Origin: Chryseobacterium kimseyorum
GTDB taxonomy: Bacteria; Bacteroidota; Bacteroidia; Flavobacteriales; Weeksellaceae
Assembly: GCF_025971945.1 (NCBI RefSeq)
Contig: NZ_JAPDHW010000018.1
Coordinates: 1-53,054 of the forward strand
Direction: 5' to 3'
Length of the DNA: 53,054 nucleotides
Of this stretch, positions 7,497 to 16,876 are shown piece after piece. The notes under the pieces were generated by a model that was given only the letters and a program-made list of their open reading frames with translations, ran no database searches and was not told the origin of the DNA. The position numbers and the translations under genes are program-made. Every line of letters begins with the position of its first letter. Positions within the stretch are counted from its first letter, which is position 1.

Positions 7497-8585
7497 TTAT
7501 TTGCTGTTTAAACTTTTTAAAAATGGGAAAATTTCCGTAGTGCCCTCCATTGTTTCGGAAATAAATCCGTCCGCGTTAATGAGAAAAAGAATTGGATAGC
7601 CGTTGATTCCATATTGTTTTTCAAGATTTTTCTGATCGGCAATTACAGGAAATTTCACTTCCTTATTGACGAAATATCTTGTGACTGCTGCTTGCGAATC
7701 TGAACCAAAAATATTGATCATTTCTACCTTAGGATTGAGGTTAAAATCTGAGCTCAGAAGATAATCTGTGATTGCCTTCGAATAGCCACAGTTGGTAGAA
7801 GAAAACAGTAAAAGAGTCTGCTTAGCATTTTTTTCTTTAAAAGAAATCTTCTGACGTTTCATGTCGACCGCCTCGAATGCCGGAGCTTTTGTATTTTTAG
7901 CTAATGGATGCAGAGAATCCTGTCTTTCAAAATATTTCAACGCATAATTTTTCGGAAGAACTACTTTGAGATTGGTAATTTTATCAGAGAAAATATAGTT
8001 GCTGAACAGAAAGGTAACTGTTTGTCCCAGTTTTCCGTTAACGAAACTTTTCCTTTCAAATTTATTCAGCGTAAAATTTCCTGAAATGTATATGTGAAAC
8101 TCAACTTTTATCTCTTTTCCTTCATAATGATTGATGCTTTCAATGTTTGAATAATGCGTATGGCTTTTCCCGTCGATTACGGTTTCATCAATAAATTTCC
8201 ACTTCTTTTTGAGTAGAGTGGTGGGACCAAATTGCCTGAGTCGGGAAGTTGAGATCGCTGAATTTTGATTATCTCTTTTCTCGTACTCATAAATAGTTTT
8301 TTCAGCATGTTTCACAGCATGATACAAACCGTATTTGTAAAACTCTTCTGAACTTTCATCTTTGCTGTAAAATTCAAAATCTTTATTCTGAGGTTTGTAA
8401 ATGGTATATAAAACATTGATCACGGACAATTCATCTGTGTCAGGATTGGGGTAATATGCTGTAGTTTTATAGCTGATAACGTTGGCCTGAAAATATTTCC
8501 GTTTGGCCTTTTCAAGATCCGGAACCTGCGCATAAAGGCAGGAAACGGTTAATAACAGTAAGAAAATACTTGTAATTTTTTTCAT
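7497..8585 (-). CDS. Exported thioredoxin-like (TlpA/redoxin-type) protein with CxxS site
   Basis: A 362-residue protein with a signal peptide (FLLLLTVSCLYAQ). Residues about 25-215 form a LolA-like or DUF-type beta domain seen ahead of many Bacteroidetes TlpA proteins. Residues about 230-362 are a thioredoxin fold: APAFEAVDMKRQKISF start, active-site segment LLLFSSTNCGYSKAITDY, and the cis-Pro loop NGYPILFLI. The active site reads C266-G-Y-S269, so the usual second Cys is Ser and the classic dithiol cycle is not possible. A monothiol role or a mainly structural one is more likely. A cysteine at C16 within the signal region could be a lipobox residue (LLTVSC), which would make it a lipoprotein. 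Confidence 0.75.
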   Translation of the reverse strand: MKKITSIFLLLLTVSCLYAQVPDLEKAKRKYFQANVISYKTTAYYPNPDTDELSVINVLYTIYKPQNKDFEFYSKDESSEEFYKYGLYHAVKHAEKTIYEYEKRDNQNSAISTSRLRQFGPTTLLKKKWKFIDETVIDGKSHTHYSNIESINHYEGKEIKVEFHIYISGNFTLNKFERKSFVNGKLGQTVTFLFSNYIFSDKITNLKVVLPKNYALKYFERQDSLHPLAKNTKAPAFEAVDMKRQKISFKEKNAKQTLLLFSSTNCGYSKAITDYLLSSDFNLNPKVEMINIFGSDSQAAVTRYFVNKEVKFPVIADQKNLEKQYGINGYPILFLINADGFISETMEGTTEIFPFLKSLNSK

Positions 8586-8591
8586 TTGAAT

Positions 8592-8821
8592 TTAATCTTC
8601 AATTTTTTCTTCCACATTATAAAGTACTTCACAATCACAAAATCCTCCGTTTTCTTTCAGGAATTTTTCAACCTCATCAGTATTTCGAACTTGGTTTGTT
8701 AAAGATTGATGGATCGACCCTCTTCGCTACGCAAAATATTTTTATCAGTAGGCAAAAGAGAATGACAACTTATTACAATAAAAAGGAATATTGAAAAGCC
8801 GATTAATAATTTCAATTTCAT
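8592..8821 (-). pseudogene. Broken small lipoprotein gene with DUF2695-like C-terminus
   Basis: The 5' part starts at ATG 8821 with a lipoprotein-like signal (FSIFLFIVISCHS) but stops after about 40 codons. A second frame then continues to TAA at 8594-8592 and encodes NTDEVEKFLKENGGFCDCEV followed by LYNVEEKIED. The NGG[FY]CDCEV core is what I recall of DUF2695-type proteins. The two halves are in different frames, joined near 8700, where the sequence changes style (GACCCTCTTCGCTACGC), which suggests a small insertion. It is 6 bp upstream of the thioredoxin-like gene and was probably its operon partner. Confidence 0.5.
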
Positions 8822-8866
8822 AGAAAATATAAATCAGTTTTTAAATATTAATAATTAGTGCACGAA

Positions 8867-11800
8867 TCATCTTAAAACAATCCTTTCGTTATTCTCTTCC
8901 AGCAATCCTTTAGAAATCAGTTCCTGAAAACAAGAGTTAATAACGGTTTCAATCTGCACATTCATTTTTAAAAAGCCAAACAGTCTCGCAGTCATCCTGA
9001 TTAATTCATCTTTTTCAACGCTTAGATTAGATTGCATAATTTCCATAATGGCTACCGAAATTTCATCTGGTGCAATATCTTCAACCGCTCTTTTTTCAAT
9101 GGAATTATCCCGGTACACTGAGATGTTTTCCGGCTTAGTATTTTCTGACCAATAAAATTTCTGATCTTTTTCTGTAGATGTAATGTTCGGGATTGAGTTC
9201 AGTATTTCATCCAAATAACCTGTCAGTTTTGCTCCAGCTCTGGAATTCCAAAGTTTCAGTATTTTTCTGAATAAAACATTTTGGCTGATAGGAGCTTCAG
9301 TGTCAATTATTTTAATGATTTGACTGCGAAGAAGGTCTTTGTTTTCGGAATAGTAAACCGACTCTGAATTTGCGCCGGGGTTTGAAGGAAATTCAGCCGA
9401 AATATAAGACTGGCCCGAAGAGATGATTTCTTCGTCCTCAATTTCGCTCAGGCCGTTTTTTACTGTGATCACAACTTCAGCAATCCCTTCCTCCTGTGTT
9501 TTTACATTATTTTTAATTTGTTCGAGCAACGTTTTGATCTCAGCAACAATTTTGTCTTTATTTTTAATCCAGTCTAAAGTCCAGATTCGGAAAACGTTCC
9601 AGCCCAGACCTTTCAGAACACTTGGCGCAAGAAGTTCGCGGTCATTGGTTGTACTGACTTTAAAGTAATTTTCGCTGTCTACTAAAATAGCAAGCAGGTA
9701 TTCATGCTGATTGTCGGGGTCGATAATTCCGATATCAACCTTGTAATCTGAAGTTCCGATATTGGTTTGCGTTTTCAGACCGTGACTTTCCAGAAAATGA
9801 GCAATCGAAGTGACAATTGATTTTTCATTCTGATTCCGAAGCGTTATGTCTTGACTCATCATCCCTTTTTCCGAAAAATTAAGGAAGTTTTTCAGACCTT
9901 TTACGCCTTCAGCATTGGTGCGGTTCAAATCGATCTGATCACCTTTTAAGGAAGAAAAAACTTTCATTTCATAGCGTGCTCTGGTCACAGCAACGTTCAG
10001 TCTTCGCCATCCACCGTCGCGGTTCAGCGGTCCGAAATTCATCGAAACTTTTCCGTCTTCATCCGGCCCATAACCTACAGAAAATAAAATAACATCTCTT
10101 TCGTCACCCTGCACGTTTTCGAGGTTTTTAATAAAAAGAGGCTCCTCGCTGTTCATTGAAAACTCTTCCAAATGCTGATTTTCCTGAAATAATTCCTGTA
10201 AAAGATCTTCAATAAGATTTTGCTGAGTCTGGCTGAAAGTCACTACGCCAATCGACTTTTTATTTTTACTTTGAAAATGGTTTTTAATATAGGCAATGAT
10301 CGCCTGTGCTTCATTAATGTTGGTTCTTGTTTTTCCTTTGTCGTAAAATCCGTCAACGAATTCAAATGTTACCTTACGGTTGAGGTCATCGGGAGATGGG
10401 AATGTCAGTAATTTATTATCGTAAAAATGCGCATTGCTGAACGAGATTAGACTTTCATGCTTACTTCGGTAATGTCGCAACAGATAATTTGACGGAATCG
10501 AAAGTGCCAGACAGTCGTCCAGAATACTTTCGAGATCTTCCAGTTCCATGTTGTCTTCATCGGTTTTTGATGTGGCGAAAAAGCTTGTAGGCGGCATCTG
10601 TTTCGGATCTCCTACGATAATCGCCTGTTTTGCTCTAGCCAAGGCGCTGATTGCCTCTGATGTTGGCAACTGAGATGCCTCATCGAAAATTACAAGATCA
10701 AAATGCTCCTGATTGACGTCAAAATATTGGGCTACCGAAATTGGGCTCATCAACATGCAGGGTTTCAGACGGGGAATAAGACCCGGAATCTGATCAAACA
10801 GTTTTCTGATTGATAAACCCCGTCCTTTGTTTCGGATGGCTTTTTGCAAAATGCCAATTTCGGAGCTTTGAGCGGCTTCCTGTACAAAGTTTGGTATTCT
10901 GTCACTCAGTTTAAGAATCAGTTGGTTTTTGGTCAGCTGCGTAAACTCTCTGTGAAGATCTTTATACTGCTGAATCTGAGATTCATAAATATCTGCATCA
11001 AAACTGTTAAGTGTCTGGAATTTATAAATCGTTTTAATAAATAAATTCAGATGAATAATTTTCTCAAATTCCTGTTCGAGAGAATTGGTGTTGAGTAAAT
11101 CTTTTTCCAAAAACCTGATCAGCCAGTCGAGTTCCAAATCTTTAGCTTTGGCTTTTAAAGCATTATAATTTACCCAACTGTCGAGCTGGTCAATATTTTG
11201 AATGATATTTTTAAGTTCAGGATTCTGCGGAATTTCAGAAACATACTGTAAAAGATCAATTCTGCTCTCCTGAAAACTTTTAATTTCACTGATGAATGCG
11301 GGTAAGTTCTGTTGCGTTTCATTTTTAGTTGAAAAATCTCTTAACCAAATCTGAAAATTCTGTATTCCGGTTTTCTGACCTAAATCTTTTGCAATCTGAA
11401 TGATGTTGAAATCCTTTTCAATGCTTAAAATATCATAAGAATTACCATTAAAATAAGGAGTTGCTGAACTTGTAACGGTTACGAAATTCTGATTCGTCAG
11501 CTGATTTTTAATTTTTTTATATTCTTCCAGTTTAGCAAATAATTCATCAATCTGCACCTCAGATTCAATTCCGGACTTGCTGTAACCGTTCAGTTGCTGT
11601 TTCACTTTTCTCTGCTTAAACCATTTCGGGATAAACCAGGTATGTTTTGCCTGATTCCACAAAATATTTAAAGGCTGAATATCAATATTAAATATTCCCG
11701 AATTAAACTGTATTAAGACCTGACTTTCAATTTTTTGAAGTAAATCCTGCTGCGTCAGCCAGTTTTTAAACAAATTAGTCTGTGTCTCGTCAAAACTGAT

Positions 11801-14563
11801 ATCAAGCAGATTTAATTTTACAGAATTTGTTTGCAAAAACTCAAGCAGATCAGTTACTGAATTGTTGTCAGAATTCTCAAGCTGAAGGTCGTGTTTGATT
11901 TTTAAAGCTGCATTTTCCTTGTCGAGATATTGATTGACTGCACCAAGAATCAGATTCTTGTTTTCATACTGGTGGTTTTCAGTTTTTATGAATCTTAAAG
12001 GATGTGAAGATGGCTGTCCGACCTTCTGAACTATAGATGCAAACGGAATCAACCAGTCTTTCCAGTTATTCCACGTGGTAACGTCGACATTTTCTAAGGC
12101 GGTATCAATCATAAAACGGTCATCCATTTTGATTTGATGTGTTTCCAGATAAGAAACAGTATCAAAAAGGCTCCATCCGATTTTAAATTTTTTGTGAAGC
12201 TGGTTAATGTATTTTCCCAGTTCGAGTTTACGCTCGTCCAATCGTTTTGCTTCTTCTGCAAAATCTGCGTTGATCTGATATTTTGGAACGTCCAGTGTTC
12301 TTTCAAACTGTTTCAGGACGTCAGATTTTTTAGATTTGTTTGAATGAAGTTCTAGACAGAAAGCACCGAGACCGATATTTTCTAATCTGCTGTGAACAAC
12401 ATCCAAAGCGGCTTTTTTGGCGGCTACAAAGAGAACTTTTTTATCATTCGCCAAAGCATCTGCAATGATATTGGTAATGGTCTGTGATTTTCCTGTTCCG
12501 GGAGGACCATGAAGAATGAAAGTTTTATTCTGATGGGCATTTTTTACCGCGTTGAGCTGAGAATTATCAGTAGAAATCGGCAGCATCAATTCTGAAGACG
12601 ACATATTTTCCAGACTTTCAGTATCCATTTCAACAGATTCGAGCGTTTCTGAGAGCTTTCCGTCAATCAGACTTTTGACAATTGAACTTTTCTGAATTTC
12701 GTCAGCGTATTTTGAGATGTCCTGCCAGAGAATCAGTTTGTTGAAAGAAAAAGTTCCCAAAACCATCTGTTCCAAAACGTCCCAGCCTTCCAGATTCAGT
12801 ATCGCATTTCTGATGATTGCAAGAACTTTAGGCACATCAACACCAAAATCATCGGTTGGTAAAGTTTCTAAGCTGTTTAAATTAAATTTAAATTCCTGCT
12901 TCAGATACTCAAGAAGCGTAATGTTAATCATGGTTTCTTCCTCACGGCTTCGCAGCATAAATTTAGAATTTACCGATTTTCTAGAAAGCTCTACAGGAAT
13001 TAAAAGAATTGGGGCAAATCTTGGAATATCTTTATTTTTAGGCTCGTACCATTTTAAAAGTCCGATTCCTAAATACAAAGTGCTTTTCCCGTTTTCTTCT
13101 TCCGCTAATTTTGAAGTTCTGAAAAGATGGGTCAGAATGGTATCGAGATCATCCTGATGATAGTAAGTGAGGATTTTATTGTATTTAAATTCATCATCAG
13201 CCATCTGAAAAAGAGGTTGTGATGAATGAAGCGGTTCGTGATACAGATTGTATTTTCTGAGAACAGGCTGATTGTTGTTTGGGTGGATCGTGAATGCTTT
13301 TCCTTCTGCTAAACTGTCTTCGAGCAAATTGACTTTATAATCAACCAGCTGCAGCATACTTTTTGTAAATCTCAGATTCAGAAGATTATTACGGAGCGAT
13401 AAATCGAGCAGTTTTCTTTCCCAGATTTTCTGTTTTGTAAGATTGGTCGTATCTGTCAGTTCGAGGTCAGAATACAGGGTTCCTATTTCAAATTCATCAT
13501 CCAGATCATCATTATTGAGTTGAGAATTTATTTTTAAATCGTCATTAGTATTATTTTCAATTTTTAATAATGGCAGCGGAGAGATGCCGTTGGATCTTGC
13601 ATTTTTAATATCAATTGAAAGCAGGAAACTGGAAGAATCCATAATCTGTGTTTCTGCACTGTTCATGGCCTGTTTAAAAGAGACACTGCTCCCTTTGCAG
13701 AGATGGGTCGATTCGATAAGAGCAATTTCTTTAATTCCGCTGGCGATTCTTTTGGAAATAGCCGTCTGATCAAAATTCACCATCGCATCAAATCTCTGAT
13801 CATCGAGCCATACACCGACAAAGGCATGACCTTTTGTCATCAGAAGAATTGGATTGAGATTAATTGCTTCAAGACAGGCAGCGAAGAGTAGAGAAATATC
13901 AATACAGTTTCCGAATTTTGTTTCAAAAACCTGATCAATCAGACGGATTCTCTGCCCGGTTTCCTCAAAGCTTGGCGGCATTGAACTGTAAATAAGTTCT
14001 AAATTCTGTATCGATTTATAAATTGCCGAAACCATTTGCAACACACGTTCTTTATCTTTCGACTGGTAAGCTTCAAATGAAGGATTAAGATTATTCTGTT
14101 CAAGTATTTTTATTGCATCAGATTTAATCTTATAAATCAGCGAATTGTTGGGAGTGACGTATGCCGCCAACAATTGTGGGAAAGACTGTAAGCCGCCAAA
14201 ATAATCAACCGGAAGAACTTCAATAGAAAAATTTTGTCTGAAAAGCGATTCGTTATGCTGAAAAACTTCAACGGTAACAGTATCTAAATCCTTTTCTGAA
14301 AGACTTTTGAGCAAAGCATTATCAAAAACAAAATTGAATAAAGAAATCTTGTAGAGCGAATTTTTTTTAAGCTGATCAATGTAGACATTGTATGTTTCAA
14401 AAATTCCTAATGATGATGAAATTTGCAGATTTAAATTTTCCAAATCTTCTGAGACGTCCCGGAAAGATATTTTTTCAAGAAAATTGTATTTATTTAAGAC
14501 AAATGTATAGTTGATATAAGAATTGTGCTGTATTTGCAGGTCAAAAGGAATAATCTGATTCAT
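8867..14563 (-). CDS. Large DUF4011/SF1 helicase/Vsr-like nuclease/DUF3320 protein (Hhe-like)
   Basis: A 1898-residue cytoplasmic protein. Residues about 190-270 hold a transglutaminase-like core with FGNCIDIS (C220), TKGHAFVG (H246) and a following WLDD. A DUF4011-type region follows (IWERKLLDLSLRNNLLNLRF, about 385-405). The helicase has Walker A HGPPGTGKSQT (685-695), Walker B LVIFDEASQLP (about 1291-1301), VGDPKQMPP, and the C-terminal motifs VQGDERDVILFSVGY and LNVAVTRAR. Residues about 1575-1670 form a Vsr/MTES_1575-type endonuclease domain (DYKVDIGIID ... GWNVFRIWTLDW). About 1760-1820 and the C-terminus match DUF3320. This is the architecture reported as the single-gene Hhe anti-phage candidate (DUF4011-helicase-Vsr); that assignment is from memory. 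The gene is complete, alone in its unit and divergent from the cupin gene. Confidence 0.85.
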   Translation of the reverse strand: MNQIIPFDLQIQHNSYINYTFVLNKYNFLEKISFRDVSEDLENLNLQISSSLGIFETYNVYIDQLKKNSLYKISLFNFVFDNALLKSLSEKDLDTVTVEVFQHNESLFRQNFSIEVLPVDYFGGLQSFPQLLAAYVTPNNSLIYKIKSDAIKILEQNNLNPSFEAYQSKDKERVLQMVSAIYKSIQNLELIYSSMPPSFEETGQRIRLIDQVFETKFGNCIDISLLFAACLEAINLNPILLMTKGHAFVGVWLDDQRFDAMVNFDQTAISKRIASGIKEIALIESTHLCKGSSVSFKQAMNSAETQIMDSSSFLLSIDIKNARSNGISPLPLLKIENNTNDDLKINSQLNNDDLDDEFEIGTLYSDLELTDTTNLTKQKIWERKLLDLSLRNNLLNLRFTKSMLQLVDYKVNLLEDSLAEGKAFTIHPNNNQPVLRKYNLYHEPLHSSQPLFQMADDEFKYNKILTYYHQDDLDTILTHLFRTSKLAEEENGKSTLYLGIGLLKWYEPKNKDIPRFAPILLIPVELSRKSVNSKFMLRSREEETMINITLLEYLKQEFKFNLNSLETLPTDDFGVDVPKVLAIIRNAILNLEGWDVLEQMVLGTFSFNKLILWQDISKYADEIQKSSIVKSLIDGKLSETLESVEMDTESLENMSSSELMLPISTDNSQLNAVKNAHQNKTFILHGPPGTGKSQTITNIIADALANDKKVLFVAAKKAALDVVHSRLENIGLGAFCLELHSNKSKKSDVLKQFERTLDVPKYQINADFAEEAKRLDERKLELGKYINQLHKKFKIGWSLFDTVSYLETHQIKMDDRFMIDTALENVDVTTWNNWKDWLIPFASIVQKVGQPSSHPLRFIKTENHQYENKNLILGAVNQYLDKENAALKIKHDLQLENSDNNSVTDLLEFLQTNSVKLNLLDISFDETQTNLFKNWLTQQDLLQKIESQVLIQFNSGIFNIDIQPLNILWNQAKHTWFIPKWFKQRKVKQQLNGYSKSGIESEVQIDELFAKLEEYKKIKNQLTNQNFVTVTSSATPYFNGNSYDILSIEKDFNIIQIAKDLGQKTGIQNFQIWLRDFSTKNETQQNLPAFISEIKSFQESRIDLLQYVSEIPQNPELKNIIQNIDQLDSWVNYNALKAKAKDLELDWLIRFLEKDLLNTNSLEQEFEKIIHLNLFIKTIYKFQTLNSFDADIYESQIQQYKDLHREFTQLTKNQLILKLSDRIPNFVQEAAQSSEIGILQKAIRNKGRGLSIRKLFDQIPGLIPRLKPCMLMSPISVAQYFDVNQEHFDLVIFDEASQLPTSEAISALARAKQAIIVGDPKQMPPTSFFATSKTDEDNMELEDLESILDDCLALSIPSNYLLRHYRSKHESLISFSNAHFYDNKLLTFPSPDDLNRKVTFEFVDGFYDKGKTRTNINEAQAIIAYIKNHFQSKNKKSIGVVTFSQTQQNLIEDLLQELFQENQHLEEFSMNSEEPLFIKNLENVQGDERDVILFSVGYGPDEDGKVSMNFGPLNRDGGWRRLNVAVTRARYEMKVFSSLKGDQIDLNRTNAEGVKGLKNFLNFSEKGMMSQDITLRNQNEKSIVTSIAHFLESHGLKTQTNIGTSDYKVDIGIIDPDNQHEYLLAILVDSENYFKVSTTNDRELLAPSVLKGLGWNVFRIWTLDWIKNKDKIVAEIKTLLEQIKNNVKTQEEGIAEVVITVKNGLSEIEDEEIISSGQSYISAEFPSNPGANSESVYYSENKDLLRSQIIKIIDTEAPISQNVLFRKILKLWNSRAGAKLTGYLDEILNSIPNITSTEKDQKFYWSENTKPENISVYRDNSIEKRAVEDIAPDEISVAIMEIMQSNLSVEKDELIRMTARLFGFLKMNVQIETVINSCFQELISKGLLEENNERIVLR

Positions 14564-14706
14564 AAATGTTTTTTGTGCGTGTCACTCTCTTTTTCGGGAG
14601 ATAATGCAATTTAGAAATAAAAGAGATATTGACAAAACGGTTTCGGGGAATGAGTCTTTATTTTTAATATTTTAAATTCGATTTTTTTTCATATAATTAC
14701 CAAATA

Positions 14707-15147
14707 ATGAAAAGATTAACCCAATTTACAGCATCCATCGTTTTCACTTTATTGTGTCAACAGATGGGATTTGCCCAAAAAACATCAACAGCTACAGAAA
14801 CTTCAAAGTATACTATAGAAAACTGTGTGAACGAGTTTGATCTGTCGAAAGCGAAAAAAACAAATTCAGGTTATCAGTATTGGTTTGCCGATAAAAAATT
14901 TACTGAAGAAAATACATTAAAGATGAGCATTGTAGAACCAGGAAAATCTACGCACGCGCCGCATCGCCATCCTGAAGAAGAATTTTTTTATATTTTGGAA
15001 GGTAAGGCTTCATTTTATCTTGATGGTAAAACAGTCGAAGTGGGTCCTAACACCAGTCTGTATTGTCCACCCAACTCGGAACATGGAATCAGCAATGCAG
15101 GAGACAGACAGTTGAAATATTTGGTGATAAAAAAGGATTTAAAGTAA
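14707..15147 (+). CDS. Exported single-domain cupin protein
   Basis: A 146-residue protein with a signal peptide ending near FAQ (residue 24). One cupin barrel follows. Motif 1 is APHRHPEEEFFYILEG, giving H86, H88 and E92 as metal ligands; motif 2 is PPNSEHGISN with H126. All four usual ligands are present, so a metal-bound periplasmic cupin is expected. Substrate and reaction are unknown; cupins of this kind include isomerases, dioxygenases and sugar-binding proteins. It is transcribed divergently from the helicase gene with 143 bp between them and has no operon partner. It is unlike the cytoplasmic KdgF cupin at 22908, which lacks a signal. Confidence 0.75.
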   Translation: MKRLTQFTASIVFTLLCQQMGFAQKTSTATETSKYTIENCVNEFDLSKAKKTNSGYQYWFADKKFTEENTLKMSIVEPGKSTHAPHRHPEEEFFYILEGKASFYLDGKTVEVGPNTSLYCPPNSEHGISNAGDRQLKYLVIKKDLK

Positions 15148-15257
15148 GGGAAAAGTCTTTTTGGATTCTATAGATTGATTTTCATGAAGCAAATGTAGAG
15201 AATGATTCTGGAAAGAGGTGGGAATTTTGTTTTAAACTGATTTCAAGGCCGATTGAT

Positions 15258-15941
15258 TCAACGCATCCAACCTTCGATAATATAATTTTTCTGTATGATT
15301 TTATATTCAGAACTGCTGTTGGGATGATACCAAAGTTCAATTCTCGCTCCGTACTGATCGTCCCAGGATCCTTCATAAATTGTAAAATCTCCGCTGTAGA
15401 TTTTTGTACATGGTTTTTCGACCACAATTTTCGAACGCTCTGTAATCCTATTTTCAGATAATCTGTCGTTTGAAGTTATTTCAAATGCTTTGATATAAAA
15501 ATATCCCGATTCGTTAGGTTGATGATTAGTGTAGAAATTATAAATTCCAGGCTGTGAAAGTTCTGCTAACTTAAAATCGTTTTGCTTTAAGTCTTTTTCT
15601 GTCAATTCTTTTTCAGCAGGAATTTCAAATTTTATATTTTTTGGAATTACTTTATTAGCGCCATAGAAATCGGGTGGTGAAAATGCAAGATACATTGCTA
15701 CTGAAAAAAACAGAAAAGCAGATACCATAATTTGAGGAACAAGAAAGTACCATTTTTTGATTACAATTTGCACAACGGCAGAAATAAAATTTCCTATAAT
15801 ATTTAAATAGAAAATAGCCAGGGACAAATCAATTATTTCATCTTTTTTAAGAATCATTCCTAATTGGAAAATGAGGTAAGGGATGAAGTAAGATAGTATT
15901 GGTACGTACCAAGTGATAAAATATTTTTTAAAGTATTTCAT
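15258..15941 (-). CDS. Membrane-anchored hypothetical protein
   Basis: A 227-residue protein of unknown function. Three hydrophobic segments lie in the first ~110 residues (about 8-30, 40-62 and 67-90: IVIKKWYFLVPQIMVSAFLF marks the third). A soluble ~125-residue domain follows, rich in beta strands and charged residues (GIYNFYTNHQPNESGYFYIK, FTIYEGSWDDQYGARIELWY). The soluble part presumably faces the periplasm. I do not recognise the family. It lies downstream of another membrane protein gene on the same strand, separated by a 21-bp inverted repeat that probably ends or punctuates that transcript. Confidence 0.6.
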   Translation of the reverse strand: MKYFKKYFITWYVPILSYFIPYLIFQLGMILKKDEIIDLSLAIFYLNIIGNFISAVVQIVIKKWYFLVPQIMVSAFLFFSVAMYLAFSPPDFYGANKVIPKNIKFEIPAEKELTEKDLKQNDFKLAELSQPGIYNFYTNHQPNESGYFYIKAFEITSNDRLSENRITERSKIVVEKPCTKIYSGDFTIYEGSWDDQYGARIELWYHPNSSSEYKIIQKNYIIEGWMR

Positions 15942-16041
15942 TAAATTTGATTCTGATCAATTGAAAAACAAGAATTTTTGTAAAGATTAGTTTATTTTTA
16001 CTGAAATCTGTAGATCTTAATAATTCAGTTTTGCCGCTTTG

Positions 16042-16106
16042 TTTGTCATTCCGTAGGAATCTAGACTGCTTTGCTTTCTTTGTTGAGATTCCTACGGAAT
16101 GACAAA
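16042..16106. repeat. Perfect 21-bp inverted repeat (intergenic)
   Basis: TTTGTCATTCCGTAGGAATC plus T at 16042-16062 is the exact reverse complement of 16086-16106, with a 23-base loop. It sits between two minus-strand genes. A long perfect stem of this kind with a TCATTCCGTAGGAAT core is typical of dispersed Flavobacteriales intergenic palindromes; only one copy is in this window. Confidence 0.75.
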
Positions 16107-16141
16107 AATGCCCTGATTTTAGCGCTATATGTAAAATTACG

Positions 16142-16627
16142 TTAATTAAATTTTTGAATTTCTTTAATAAACTTTTTAATCTCCACCGATTTCTGCGTTC
16201 CAATCAACAGTTTCTTTCCATCTTTAAAAATCAGTTGCAAACCCATATTTCCTGAAATATTATAGGCTTTTCCTCTTCCGAAAGATACAATTCGTAATCC
16301 CCAGCCACCATAATCCATCAATGGCGAATATTCTCTGATGTAAGCTTTCTCTATAGATTTCCACGGGAAATATTTAAACTGAAAATGAAATGGGTAAAGG
16401 CGGACACGGATTCCCAGAGCATCAATTTTAGTTTCTAATTTAATAATGAAAAACAAAAAGAAAATTAAAATGGGAATGGCTAAAGAAATAATCAATTCCG
16501 TAGTAGAGAAAAATTCAGCATTACTGATTGAATTATATGCGGAAAATCCGAGAACAAAAAGAATGATCAGCCAAAGCCAACACTGCCTGAAACGTTGTAT
16601 TTCGTAAAATTCGGGATTGTCTTTCAT
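16142..16627 (-). CDS. DUF6141-like membrane protein with PH-like domain
   Basis: A 161-residue protein. Two transmembrane helices lie at about residues 17-33 and 43-64 (LIISLAIPILIFFLFFII). A compact beta domain follows, with the block YFPWKSIEKAYIREYSPLMD, then YGGWGLRI, GKAYNISGNMGLQLIF and KKLLIGTQKSVEI. That order (PWK.IE.A..REY, YGGWG, GKAYN.SGN.GLQL, LIGTQ) matches what I recall of DUF6141 and related membrane PH-like proteins; the function is unknown. The start at 16627 precedes the first helix by a short polar stretch, as is usual here. Confidence 0.65.
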   Translation of the reverse strand: MKDNPEFYEIQRFRQCWLWLIILFVLGFSAYNSISNAEFFSTTELIISLAIPILIFFLFFIIKLETKIDALGIRVRLYPFHFQFKYFPWKSIEKAYIREYSPLMDYGGWGLRIVSFGRGKAYNISGNMGLQLIFKDGKKLLIGTQKSVEIKKFIKEIQKFN

Positions 16628-16876
16628 TGGAATTAATCAATATTTAAAAATAAGAAATTTTTAATTTATATCGGAATTTAAGTTCACACAGATTAGAAAA
16701 ATTTAGCAGATTTTAATAATTCAGTTTAATATTAAAAATTTTATAATGGTAGGATGAAATAAAAATTTTCACTGAAAAAACATACAGAGAAATTTGAGGT
16801 GACTTTTAAGAAACATTTAAGGTTTAAAATTCATCCATTATTCAGAATATCTTTACTTTTGATAAAACTACATTTT

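Noticed and set aside
12717..13157. Plus-strand open frames within 8867-14563
   Set aside because: They are antisense to the continuous helicase gene and have no motifs; they reflect codon bias of the real gene.
14707..15147. The periplasmic cupin as a second KdgF
   Set aside because: It has a signal peptide, lies outside the pectin locus and has a different ligand spacing and C-terminus from the cytoplasmic KdgF at 22908.
15928..16203. Minus-strand open frame of 91 codons between two membrane protein genes
   Set aside because: It runs through the 21-bp inverted repeat and overlaps both neighbours; composition is spacer-like.
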